DNA of 64,000 nt. It comes from Phaeosaccion multiseriatum (taxonomy: Eukaryota; Ochrophyta, other classes). The position numbers and the translations under genes were made by a program. Location: contig OZ218965.1 of NCBI GenBank assembly GCA_965112735.1, positions 558,001-622,000 of the forward strand, read 5' to 3'. The notes beneath the pieces are model-generated. The model saw only the letters and a program-made list of their open reading frames with translations, ran no database searches and had not been told where the DNA came from. The first letter of the stretch is position 1; each line of letters starts with the position of its first letter. Positions 23,809 through 34,130 of this stretch are shown one piece after another.

Positions 23809-25846
23809 ATGTCCGTCATGTCCGCGTGCTTAGGATTGAGTGATCCCCTCTACCGCATGCGGCTCGGCTTGTCCGAGGCGAGGAAGCTCCTCGATGCGAA
23901 CCCGTGCAGCAGCCCACAGCAGCAGCAGCTATGGGAGGACACAGCGGGAGGAGCAGCAGCAGCAGAATCCATGAGCCTGTGGAAGCTCCGCCGGGCCCTT
24001 CGATGCGCTGGGGCGCCCACCAAGGGCATGAAGGCCGAGCTCGTCGCACGCCTGTCAGCTGTACGAGAGGCAAACCCTGTCGTTGCCTCGGCCGGGTCGA
24101 AGCGTAAGGCCCAAGAGTACGTCGGCAGTAGCAGAGGGGGTAGTAAACCTCACCCCATCAGCCGCCCTGCGAGTCCTCTGAGGCCCACCCCGAGCGTGGT
24201 AGTGGAGGCGGGGCAGGCAAAGCTGGCTGCAAAGACTCTGACAGGAGCCGGAGGAGGGGCGGAGAAAGCACCTGCGCTCAAGGCGTCGACGCCAAAGAGT
24301 AAGGCCACACCGTCCAAGCCCGGTGCTTCAGCTGTGGAGAAATCTGTGGGTCCCGCGTTTCGGCAGGGGGGGGTGCAGGCACAGGTGGCGCCGCCAGTCA
24401 ACCTTGAGAAGGCGGCATCTGCGGCCGTCGCCCCAAAGGCTACCGCGCTTTCGCAGAAGCGGGGGGCCGCTGCTACTGCAGCGGCTGGAGCCCAGCACGG
24501 TAAAGCCTCAGCAGCAGCGCCGGGCTGGGCAAGATCAGTAGGCGCGTCTTCTGCGGGCGCCTTTTCCACAAAGAATCCTCTGGTGTTTGGAGTCGGGAAT
24601 GGCCAGACCTCAGGCAAAGCAGCGCCGGGGAAGAGGGGGGTAAGACCGCCCGTGGAAAAGTCGTCCCGGGTTAGAGCGCTGGTGTCGAATCTGGAGACTG
24701 CCACCGCCAAGACTGGCAAGAATGTGGGAGCGGGAGTGGGAGTGGGAGTGGGAGTGGGAGGGGGAGGGGGAGGGGGAGGGGGAGCGGGAGGGGGAGTGGG
24801 AGTGGGAGGGGGAGTGGGAGGGGGAGCGGGAGGGGGAGTGGGAGTGGGAGCGGGAGCGGGAGGGACGCCGGCGCCGGTAGAGCCGGATGTTCCGCCCCCC
24901 CCCCCACCAACCTCCTCGGACACGAACAAGAAGATTATGGAGAAGAGACAAGAGATTGAGGACCGCTTCCGAAAGGAGCGAGAGGCACAAGCGTCGGCCG
25001 CAGAGAAGGCCGCTGCTCCGGCCGTTGAAGTGGTCGAGTGCCCACCTGAGCGCGCGGAGGACTGTGTCCCAGCGTCCCCTCAGGAAGCTGCCCCAACGCA
25101 GGCTGTGCTGCAGCCCATCACGGAGGCGGTGAAGAAGCCCGCCATTGAGAAGCCCCACGTCAAGCCCACACCAAAGGAGGCTGCGCCCAAGCCTGCCCCT
25201 GAGCCGGTGCCGGTGGCGGCGGCGGCGGCGGCGCCAGAGGGGGGAGAGAACAACGACGTGACAATGTCTCAGGTAAGGTTTGGCATGTATTGACGTGTGT
25301 TATCGTCCACCCAGGCGAGGAGGAGCCTCCTGGAGATGGACTGACGCATGATGCGCTCCTGTCTTGTCCCCTCTTCCCCCTGCGCTGCCCCGTTGGCTTG
25401 ACACTGGGCAGATCCCGGCGTGGGCGCGGAAGCGCAACTTCCCTGCGCTCCTCGAGAAGCAGTTTGGGGGCCGCAACCCCGTCAACCCGGACACCATCTT
25501 CCCTTCCTTCTCGCAGACGTGCGATCTGTCCGTCATTTTCGGGGACAAGAAAAAGTAAGAGGAAGCTCTTGCTGTCTCTCGCGCCACGCGTTTGCTGCAT
25601 CTGTCACCCGTGCTGTGCCCTGCTACTCCCTGGTGTCTGCTTGTCGTGTGCCCAACTCGTGCCATACGGCTCCCACTTGCTGACCTCAGCTGTGAATACA
25701 CTCTCCGTCTCACCCCCAGGTACAACAAGCCGCGCAACGACACTGGCGACTGGGGACACGCGGGAGACAACGGCACGGGCCATCCCATCCCGGTGGGGGA
25801 GAGGCGCGCCTACGACATGTCCATGGGGTACATCTCGAATTTGTAA
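23809..25846 (+). CDS. INCENP-like protein: N-terminal SAP domain plus C-terminal IN-box (Aurora-binding)
   Basis: Three exons (23809-25272, 25412-25554, 25720-25846) encode 577 residues. The C-terminal exons give IPAWARKRNFPALLEKQF, then CDLSVIFG, KKKYNKPRNDTGDW. This matches the IN-box of INCENP/Sli15 (P-x-WAR, LE.IF, K.R/Y....S/TAVW), which binds and activates Aurora kinase. Residues about 54-88 (LWKLRRALRCAGAPTKGMKA, ELVARL) form a SAP-type DNA-binding helix-turn-helix. Between them lies a disordered, Ala/Lys/Pro-rich region with a Gly-Val-rich repeat (24727-24866), PPPPPP and a short charged helix KKIMEKRQEIEDRFRKERE, reminiscent of the INCENP single helix. Expected role: scaffold of the chromosomal passenger complex. 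In the human-type terminus the W is preceded by the TSS phosphosites. Here DTGDW follows, so the activating serines are missing or replaced. The family call is from motif memory. Confidence 0.72.
24727..24866. repeat. G-rich coding repeat, GGGAGT/GGGAGC/GGGGGA hexamers
   Basis: Tandem hexanucleotides on the + strand encode (GV/GA/GG)n in the INCENP-like protein. Runs of three or more G every six bases give strong potential for G-quadruplex DNA or RNA on the coding strand. Confidence 0.95.
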
Positions 25847-26024
25847 CGGGCGTAGCAGGTGTAGCAGATGTGAGTGGGCGACGCGGCTATTCTCACGGCA
25901 ACGCGTCGCTTCGTAGATGGCAAAGGCCCGGAGCAGCTCTGCAAGTAGTGGTCACGTGTATGTCCTGCCTTGCGGAGGGGGTTACACCCCTCACCAGGCC
26001 CTAACTTGTGCTGGGCTAGACTCT

Positions 26025-26587
26025 TCACCGCAGCTTGGAGAAGGACTGATTGAGGAGGACCGAGTAGGAGCTGCTGGCGTCCACCTGCCCCTGTCGCTTG
26101 TTGGAGGCTGCCCTGGTCCACAGCGGAAGCATCTGCGAGAGAGGAGGAGGCATGTAGCAGTACAGTAAATAAAAAGGCAAGCACATACAAAAATTACCCC
26201 AACCAAAGTGTTTCCGCCCGCCACGGCCCTCTCACCGTGGGTCGGGCACACTTTGCCGAAATATCCTCCTTGACTTTGTTGAGGATGCGTGCTGCCGCAA
26301 CGCTCTTCTCGGCCCCATCGTCCACGGCTCCGCTCGCGATGCCTCCGGGGATGGGGATGACAGCGGGGGTGGAGATGCTGTCGTCGTGCTGGCCGCGGCG
26401 AATGAGGTCCTGCAGCCCCGCGTTCTCGAAGCTCTTCAGCAGCATCCGCTTCCTGTGCACGTCTCTTCTCTGCACGGACTTGTTGGACATTGTGGCCTCT
26501 TGCGGCAAGAGCTGCTGCGCCTGCCCTGCCCCTGAGGCGCGCTTTCCCGCCTTCGAGGAGCGCTTCCCCGAACGGTGCGAGGCCACA

Positions 26588-26621
<34 letters not shown>

Positions 26622-27758
26622 GCGGCGGCAGCGTGGCGGTGGCGGGGGGGGTCGAAGACTCACTGTGGCTGCTCTTAGTGTGGTGCTGATGATGATGACG
26701 CTGCTGCTGCTGCGTGAAGCCGCCCCGTCGAATGCTGTCCAAGCAATACAGAATGTACTCTGCGTTCTCAAGGTTGTCTGTCAGATGGTAGGCGTGCAGC
26801 GTCTTCATAATGCGATCGGCGGCCTCCGCCCTCGCTTGCATGCTCTTGCCCACAAACACGCGCTGCTCCTTCTTCCTCATCGGCAGCATCTGAGGGCGAG
26901 AGGAACGCGGCGAGAAAGACGCTTGTTGGTAGAGTACAAGAGGTGCTGCCACAGACTACACTTTGCGCACCTGGCCTTCTCTCGCGTGCTCCTTGGCCAC
27001 CTCCTCTTGAAGAATGGCGAGTAGGTGATTTGCCCGCTCTCGCTCGTGCTGCAGGCCCACTTGCTGCTGCTGCACCCACGCGCTCTGCTCCTTGGTACTC
27101 GCCTCGATGTCCTCCTCGGCTTGTGCTGCGGCCCGACCGCTCGAAGCGTATCTGTTTAGCAGGTATAGTTCATCATTTGGGTTTGGCTCAACCTGGTTAG
27201 TCGCACCAGAACGAGAGCCCCAGATTCCCCTTCCCCGGCCCAACTGCTGACTGACTTGTCCTGAGAAGTGGTAATGTCTCTCCAGGCCCCTGCGTGGTGG
27301 ACGTTGGTGCCTCGGTAGCCCTTCTTGTGCCGCGTGTAGTCCTTTCGGAAGTGCTCCCCGAGCGCTTGCCCGTTACAATGGCTCGTGCGGTCGAACGGAA
27401 AGTTCAACTTGTCCGGCTGTGGGGGGACGTCGAAGGAAGGGAGGTACCGAGGCGAGACAAAGAGGATGCGTAGGGGCGAGTCAGTCATACATGCCCAGAG
27501 ACACAGGAGGCAGACAGAAGCTTGCTTTGCTTTGCTTACCCTCTTGAGATGCCCCTGGTAGTTGTGGCTGCGAAGGATCTCCCGCTTGCTTCTCTGCGCG
27601 AGCTCCTCTGTGAAGAAGTCTCGGTAGTCCTGGTACATAGAAGGCGGGTAGTACTCGCCTCCGTCTGTGCGGGCTGCGTGGTGGCCCTTTGGACCCCGGA
27701 GGATGGTGGCCGGGAACGACTCTGCAGAAACCTTCTCGACTTGCTGCCGCGCGGCGTC

Positions 27759-27797
<39 letters not shown>

Positions 27798-29398
27798 AGA
27801 GGAACGCAGTGCGCTTTCCCTGTCAGTCAATGGCACTTACTCACCACCGGGGGCGTGTCGCCCCCACAACACTCAGAGCCACGCACCAGAGTCGCTCCAA
27901 GACGAGGAAGAAGTTCTGCTCCACCGCCAGAGTCTTGTGGTTGCGAAGATGCAGGTAGCTCCTGAGGGGGCGGGGGGGCGACAGTCATGTTGTGGACAGC
28001 GGGAATCGGCGCCGGCCAAAGCTCCTCACCTACTGCTGTGGTCGCCACCCATAGTGCGAATGCCTCCTTTGGCAAGGGTGAACCCGGTGATGCGGGTGGC
28101 GGGGAGGGGCATTGCCGCACTGTCAAGGCCCTCTCCTCCTGGTGTCTCGGCCGTTGCAGCAGACTCTGTCCTCCTCGCCCGACGATAGGCAGGCCACTTC
28201 CACGTCAGAGAAGAGCGCTGGTGTTGGTTTGCGGGGAGGGAGGCTTCCCCGCTGTGCGCCTCTTCTCCGACATGGTGCTCTGTTCCCTGTCCAGCGGCCG
28301 GAGCCTCTGTGACAAGAGAGATGGTACTAGTGGCATCAATCGTCCCACGGGCAGGGGGCCCATGGCCGATAGACTTTGACGTCGCTGTCTGCGCGAACCA
28401 GGTGGGGTCTAGACTGCTACCGCTCAACTCCACGCTGCCGATGCTCTCATTCTCCAGGATTGTCCGCTTCAGCTCTCTAATCGCCGACGTGTCGATGCTG
28501 CCTGAACCCGTAAGCAGCGCTTTCGCTCCCCAAAGGAGGCCTTTGCTGCCACTCTGCCCCTGGAACGAAAGCGCCTCTGTCCCTCCTCCTTCTGTCGAAG
28601 ACAGCTGGACGACGGAGTCTCCCTCATCTGCACGGCGGGGCTCCTGGTCCGAGTCCGGTTGCGAGACGGCAACGAGCTTCCCCTTGGAGTACTCACAAGG
28701 GGGGCAGGTTCGGCAATTTCGACGAAAGTAGCCCTGTGGTGCACGGGGATGAGGACCGTGTTAGAATGGCCTTGGAGACACACATTTTCACTCCGAGTCC
28801 AGTTTGGTCTGGCTTACCCTTGCACCGCACTTATCGCACTTATACCCTTGCTTCGCGCGACGCGCTCGAGTCAAATCCTGCTCCTCGCGCCCCATCGCTT
28901 CCCACTTTGGCTGTAAGATCTCTTGCATAAGGGGAGACACCTCGTCCTGCTCCAAAAACTGTCGAACCAAAGAGAGGATGATGTTATGAATAGTTCGGTA
29001 TGCAGTGAATAGTTCGGTGCTTCGGGGCCCTATGCAACAGCACCTTCCCTACTCACGTGATCGACAACGCCGCTGCCGTCCTCATAAGACTGCGCCATAA
29101 CCTTTGCCAAGAACTTGGCCCTTCCGTCTCTGTCAAACACCTTCTCCTCCAGAGCCGTCAGTGCGTTCTCCTTGTTCGCCCCCCCAGGCACAGCACCACC
29201 CGCCCCTTGTCTCTCGAGCCGCAGCTGCTGCTTGTGCCGCAAGAGAGCTTCATGTGCTTCACGTTTCTGGCGAGCCCTGGCCTCCCTCCTGCTCGACTTT
29301 CTCTCTGCAAGCACTTGCTGCCGCTCTTCGTCCAGCCTCTTCGCCAAGTCCCGGACTTCCTCAGGCAGCAGCCCAGCTCGAGTACGGTTCCACCCCAT
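26025..29398 (-). CDS. Uncharacterised CxxC-motif, coiled-coil and Gln-rich protein
   Basis: Nine exons join in phase: 29398-29057, 28958-28818, 28733-28030, 27961-27887, 27759-27540, 27416-27256, 27151-26971, 26889-26236 and 26132-26025, giving 861 residues. The N-terminal 110 residues are a charged helix (MGWNRTRAG start). Exons 2 and 3 create YKCDKCGAR/GYFRRNC, then CPPC, a likely four- to six-Cys zinc site formed across a splice junction. A Ser/Thr/Gly-rich linker follows. Next come a conserved-looking globular stretch (YQDYRDFFTEELAQRSKRE, RTSHCNGQALGEHFRKDY), a Gln/Glu-rich helix and a helical segment with TLHAYHLTDNLENAEYILY. A poly-Gln tract (CTG repeat, about 26590-26622) and a short C-terminal exon end it. 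I do not recognise the family and assign no function. The neighbouring gene on the 5' side is the plastid ABC1 kinase, across 278 bp. Confidence 0.7.
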
Positions 29399-29676
29399 CT
29401 CTCTCCCTCCTCACTCCCCCCTCACTCCGTCAGATCATCTCTCCTTCGTATCTACGCGCACACTGCACATAACACACCTATGCACACCTTCTGTGGGTAT
29501 GTGTGTGCAGAGGCGCCAGTTGTGAAACTGTAACGTCGACCCATATGCCTGTGGGTATCCACCCGGTTCTGACAAGGACCAATAAAAAACCTCAGAAGAA
29601 AGAGAGGGAAAGAAAGAGAGAAAGGAAGGGAGAGAAGAAAAGAGAGAGAGGGGGGGGAGGGAAATAAGGGTCGAGG
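29399..29676. promoter_or_regulatory. Shared divergent promoter region, CxxC protein / ABC1 kinase
   Basis: 278 bp between divergent starts. The ABC1 side is purine-rich (GAAAGAGAG) just before the ATG, a probable 5' UTR. No core element recognised. Confidence 0.4.
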
Positions 29677-31634
29677 ATGAGGCCTCCTGTCATTGCATTG
29701 CTGGCATGCGTCCCAGCGGCGTCAGCCTTTGTGCCCCAATCAGGGCTTGCCCAAGCCGGGACGCTGCGCAGCAGCTGCGGCAGCAGTAAGGCGAGGGGCC
29801 GAGTAGGCCTCCAACAGCGGGTACAATGCGAGGAGAGGGGCTCGGGGAGGGGGCTGAAGAGAACCAGGAGTAGCAGCAGCGGCGGCAGGACGGGATGGGG
29901 TACTGGCGCCACTCGGCTGCAGATGTCCACCCTCGCCCGCCTCAACAAGGCGAGAGACCGCCTGGCCGACGCCACGGGCGACTTTGCCCTTCCCGGCGGA
30001 GGCGAGGCTGACAAAATCACAGGGATTCGCAAGCAAACGAAGGTATGCGTCGGTCTGGTCTCGTGTGCTCTCCTATATCCTCATTGGGCCCTCCCCCCCC
30101 TTCCTCCTCGCCGCGATTGTCCCCCACCCCCTTCACGTGCCAAGGTGCGGGAGCTTTCTGTGAAGGTGGCTGAGCCTGAGATCACGTACGACCCCGTCCG
30201 TGCGGCGGACGCTCTGTTTAGACAGCCCGTCAAGTGGATTGTGCGCAACGCACAGCTCTTTGTTCCGCTTGCTTCCTTCACTTTCAAGGTAAGCCGCTTT
30301 TCTTCGATTGTGCGGAATGCGGTGTGTGGGTATGTATCCCAGCACATAACATATCCTCCTCTCTCGAATGGCTGGAACCCCTCTCCTCCGACGGCAGCTG
30401 TTTGTCGACATCTCGGGAGGCAAGGAAGAGGCCAACAGGAAGGTCAGGGCGCACGAGCTGCTGGAAATCATTTCGGGGTTGGGTCCTGCCGTCATCAAGG
30501 CGGGGCAGGCGCTGTCCTCTCGGCCTGACTTGCTCCCTGGCGAGTATCTGCTCGAGCTGCAGAAGCTCCAAGACAGGTGAGATGGGGTGGAGTGGACGGG
30601 TGACGGACTGGCACGAGAGCCTCTAATTCTAACGCCGCCATGGGCACTTTCTCCCCCCGCTGCAGGCTTCCCGCCTTCGACAACGCCCTGGCCTTCACTG
30701 TGGTGGAGCAGGAGCTGGGCATGCCCTTTGACGACGTGTACGAGCTACTGCAGCCCGGCCCTGTGGCCGCAGCCTCCATTGGACAGGTGTATCGGGCGCG
30801 CTTGCGCTCCAACGGCCACGAGGTGAGCCGCTGATCCCCTCTCTCCCTTCGTGCTGTCCTGACCTCCTGGCCACGAGGCCGTTCCAAAGCTGCATGAAAC
30901 AGCTCGAGGAGGCAAGCTCCGCCTTAACGGATGTTCCCGACCCCCCTTCTCACAGGTGGCGGTGAAGGTGCAAAGACCGGGCTGCGAGTCGACCATCGAG
31001 CTGGACCTGTATATCCTGCGGTGGTACAGCAGCTTGTTTAACAGATTCCTCAAGGCGCTCAAGAGGGACATTGACCTCACGAGCATCATCGACGACTTCG
31101 GCGAGCTCATCTACAGAGAGATTGACTACCGCGCTGAGGTACCAAGGGGGGCGGCGTGTGAGAAATGTGTTTTAGGCTTTGCCTTGCCTTTCGGTGGGGG
31201 ACCTGTAGACCTGTCTGCTCCATCTGCTGACAGATGTGATGAATGGCATCGCTGCCCTTCTGTGCTGTGCTGCCCTGTTGTGCTGCTCCCGCAGATGGTG
31301 AACTGCCAACGCTTCGCGGAGCTGTATGCAAACATTCCGAACGTTTACGTGCCCAAAGTTTACAATGACCTCACGTCCAAGAGGGTGCTCACCATGGAGT
31401 GGGTGGAGGGGTCTCGCCTCGTGGACAAGCAGGCCATGATGGACCTCGACCAGGACCCCTCTGCCATGGTGGACACTCTCGTCCAGTGCTCGCTCAGACA
31501 GGTGGGTAGCGAGAGAGAGGGAGAGGGAGGGAGAGAGGGAGGGAGGGAGAGAGGGAGGGGGGGAGAGACGGAGGGAGGGAGAGACGGAGGGAGAGAGAGG
31601 GAAAGGGCTGGATGCTTCGGTGTTGTTGTTGTGG

Positions 31635-31701
<67 letters not shown>

Positions 31702-33635
31702 GTTGCTTTTTTAGGCTTTTCTAGTCCTGTTGTCACGGCCCTTTCCAACAGTGTACTCACTCACTCACTCGCCCACTCACTCACTCACTCACTCACTCGC
31801 TCACTCGTTCACTCACTCACTCACTCACTCACTCACTCACTCACTCACTCACTCACTCACTCACTCACTCACTCACTCACTCACTCACTCACTCCCTCAC
31901 TCACTCACTCACTCACTCGCTCACTCACTCACTCACTCACTCACTCACTCGCTCACTCATTCACTCACTCACTCACTCACTCACTCACTCACTCACTCAC
32001 TCGCTCACTCCCTCACTCACTCACACACTCACACACTCGCTCACTCACTCTCCCACCCACTCACTCACTCACTCACTCACTCACTCACTCACTACTCTCT
32101 TTATGTGCCCAGATGCTGGAGGAGGGCTTTCTGCACGCCGATCCTCACGCCGGCAACCTCCTGGCCACCTCCGATGGGCAGCTCTGCTTCCTCGACTTCG
32201 GCATGGTGTCGTACGTGGAGGCTTCGCAGCGCTACGGCATCATCGAGGCCGTGATCCACCTCGTCAACAGGGACTTCGAGGCATTGGCGCTGCTCTACAA
32301 GAGGTTGGGCTTCATCCCCCCCAATCAGGATATCAGCCCCATCGTCAAGGCGCTGGAGGTGCGTGAGTGCTTGCCTTGTTGCTTGCCTCGGAAGGAGTAG
32401 GGGAAAGCTTGTGTATTGCGGCTGCCTGTCTCACGGTATTTCCTCTTCTCAAACCGCCCTCTCACCGTCTCTCGTTTTGTATCTATCCCCACCGCCCCGC
32501 AGGACGCGCTGCCGGACGTGCTGACGGCGTCGGTGGCGGAGCTCAACTTCAAGAACGTCATCAACAAGCTCGGTGACGTCATGTACACCTTCCCCTTCTC
32601 GCTGCCTCCGTACTACATTGCCATCATCCGGTGCCTGGGTGTGCTGGAAGGCGTGGCTATCCAAGTGGACGGCAACTTCCGCATCATCAGCGGGGCGTAC
32701 CCGTACATTGCGAGCCGCCTCTTGACGGACTCGGCGCCGGAGCTGCAGACGGCGCTTCAACAGCTGCTCTTCAAGGACGGAGAGGCTCGCTGGGAGCGTT
32801 TCGAGGAGCTTCTGGAGGAGGTGGGTGGTGCGCCGCTTGGACAAGAGAGAGGAGCCCGGGGGCGGTTTTGTAGGCGCAAGGACCTTCCATTTCTCATAGC
32901 TTAAGCTAAAGCTCACTCTCCTCCCTCTCTTTCTCTCTTCCCCCCTCTCCCCCCCTCTCTTTCTCTCTTTTCACAAAAGGCCCAAAACTCGATGGACTAC
33001 GATGTGACGCTGGCCATCAACCAGATGGTGGACTACCTGCTCTCCCCCGCGGGGGATGTGATCCGCCTCCAGATGACGGACCAGCTCATCGAAGGCATTG
33101 ACCAGCTCGGCGTGGAGAGTTTGGAGTTCCTCACCAAGAACATTGGGCAGCTCAGCACGGGGGCCGTGCCCGCTCTGTTGGCGCGTGACCAAGTGGCCCT
33201 CCGCAAGCTGCTGGAGGACAACGCGCAGCAGCTCACGCCGGCGCTGGAGTCTGCCCTGCGCATCTTAAACATGTTGGCCAAGAGCGAGGGCTTTGATGTG
33301 CGCAAGGTGGCGCCTCTGTTCAGGAGGTTGCTGAGGGAGCCGGAGGCGCAGCAGATGACTGTGCAGGTGGCCTCAAGCCTGAGTGAGCGGGCCGTCAGTC
33401 GAGCAGTGCGAGCCGTGTTTAGGTGAGACGCTGACACCCCCTCTTGCTGCGTCCCCCCCTCCCCTCTTTTCTCCAGTCTCCTGTCTGACTGTTGTTTACC
33501 ACGTACGTACCCCCTGACACACACGCACACCCTCTGCACCCACTCATCCCCCTACACAACAGGGTACCTCAACCGCAGGCAGGCGTCTTAGCCTCGGTGT
33601 CGAGCTTTGACAACAGTCAACGGGCCCAGCCGTAG
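29677..33635 (+). CDS. Plastid-targeted ABC1/ADCK (UbiB-type) atypical kinase
   Basis: Ten exons join in phase: 29677-30042, 30145-30288, 30398-30576, 30666-30822, 30956-31138, 31295-31501, 32113-32358, 32503-32820, 32980-33422 and 33563-33635, giving 771 residues. The N-terminus [20 protein letters not shown] is a signal peptide ending in an ASAFxP-type motif, followed by a Ser/Arg-rich transit region. That points to a secondary plastid. Kinase hallmarks: [19 protein letters not shown] (the KxGQ motif of ABC1 proteins), LQDR, the Ala-rich loop [24 protein letters not shown] (catalytic Lys), [33 protein letters not shown] (catalytic loop) and FLDFGM (metal-binding). A long C-terminal extension follows, as in plastid ABC1K proteins. 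These control prenylquinone metabolism in plastoglobules. The 611-bp intron 6 is filled with simple repeats. Confidence 0.93.
31618..31702. repeat. (TTG)n microsatellite in ABC1-kinase intron 6
   Basis: About 27 TTG units, preceded by GGGA/GAGA-rich sequence (31508-31610). Spurious poly-Cys and poly-Val frames arise from it. Confidence 0.95.
31755..32092. repeat. (CACT)n tetranucleotide array in ABC1-kinase intron 6
   Basis: About 84 copies of ACTC/CACT with scattered substitutions (mainly ACTCGCTC). It ends about 20 bp before the splice acceptor at 32111-32112, so it also serves as the pyrimidine-containing upstream region. Confidence 0.95.
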
Positions 33636-33870
33636 AGCTCAACTCTTCCTCTTCCTCCTTAAATGTAATTTATTGTTTTCGTTAAATGTAATGAAATTTA
33701 AATCCCCTTCACGCCAACTCGGCCAGTGAAGAAAGGAGTGAGGAAGGTTGGTCAATTTTGTCTCCATCCAATCCCTCTCGACTTCCTTTCTCGTGCGTGT
33801 GCATAAGTGCCTACGGAGGGTGACCTCCGAACTCATCGAATACCTAATCAACTAGTCATATATATATACA

Positions 33871-33931
33871 CCTACCTACCTACCTACCTACCTACCTACC
33901 TACCTACCTACCTACCTACCTACCTACCTAC
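33871..33931. repeat. (CCTA)n microsatellite, 3' of the ABC1 kinase
   Basis: Fifteen CCTA units between the convergent ABC1-kinase and cysteine-rich genes. The rest of the 495-bp gap (33636-34130) is AT-rich 3' UTR-like sequence with no other feature seen. Confidence 0.95.
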
Positions 33932-34130
33932 TTAAGTCTCATCAGACCTCATCGGATACCTAATCGAGCGTATCTAACAGCGGTATCCGTCAAAGTTCAA
34001 AGCACCTCTTCGCCTTCCGTTCCCCCAGCACCATCAAAAGTAAGACACTTCACTCCTACACCTAGCTCTCCTTATAGGCGCGAGATGCTCGGTGTTCGCC
34101 TCACTGTGCCTCACAACGCTGAGGCAGCGC

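Noticed and set aside
31612-32400. Open frames with poly-Cys, poly-Val or SLTH repeats
   Set aside because: They come from TTG and CACT repeats within an intron of the ABC1 kinase, whose flanking exons splice cleanly across it.
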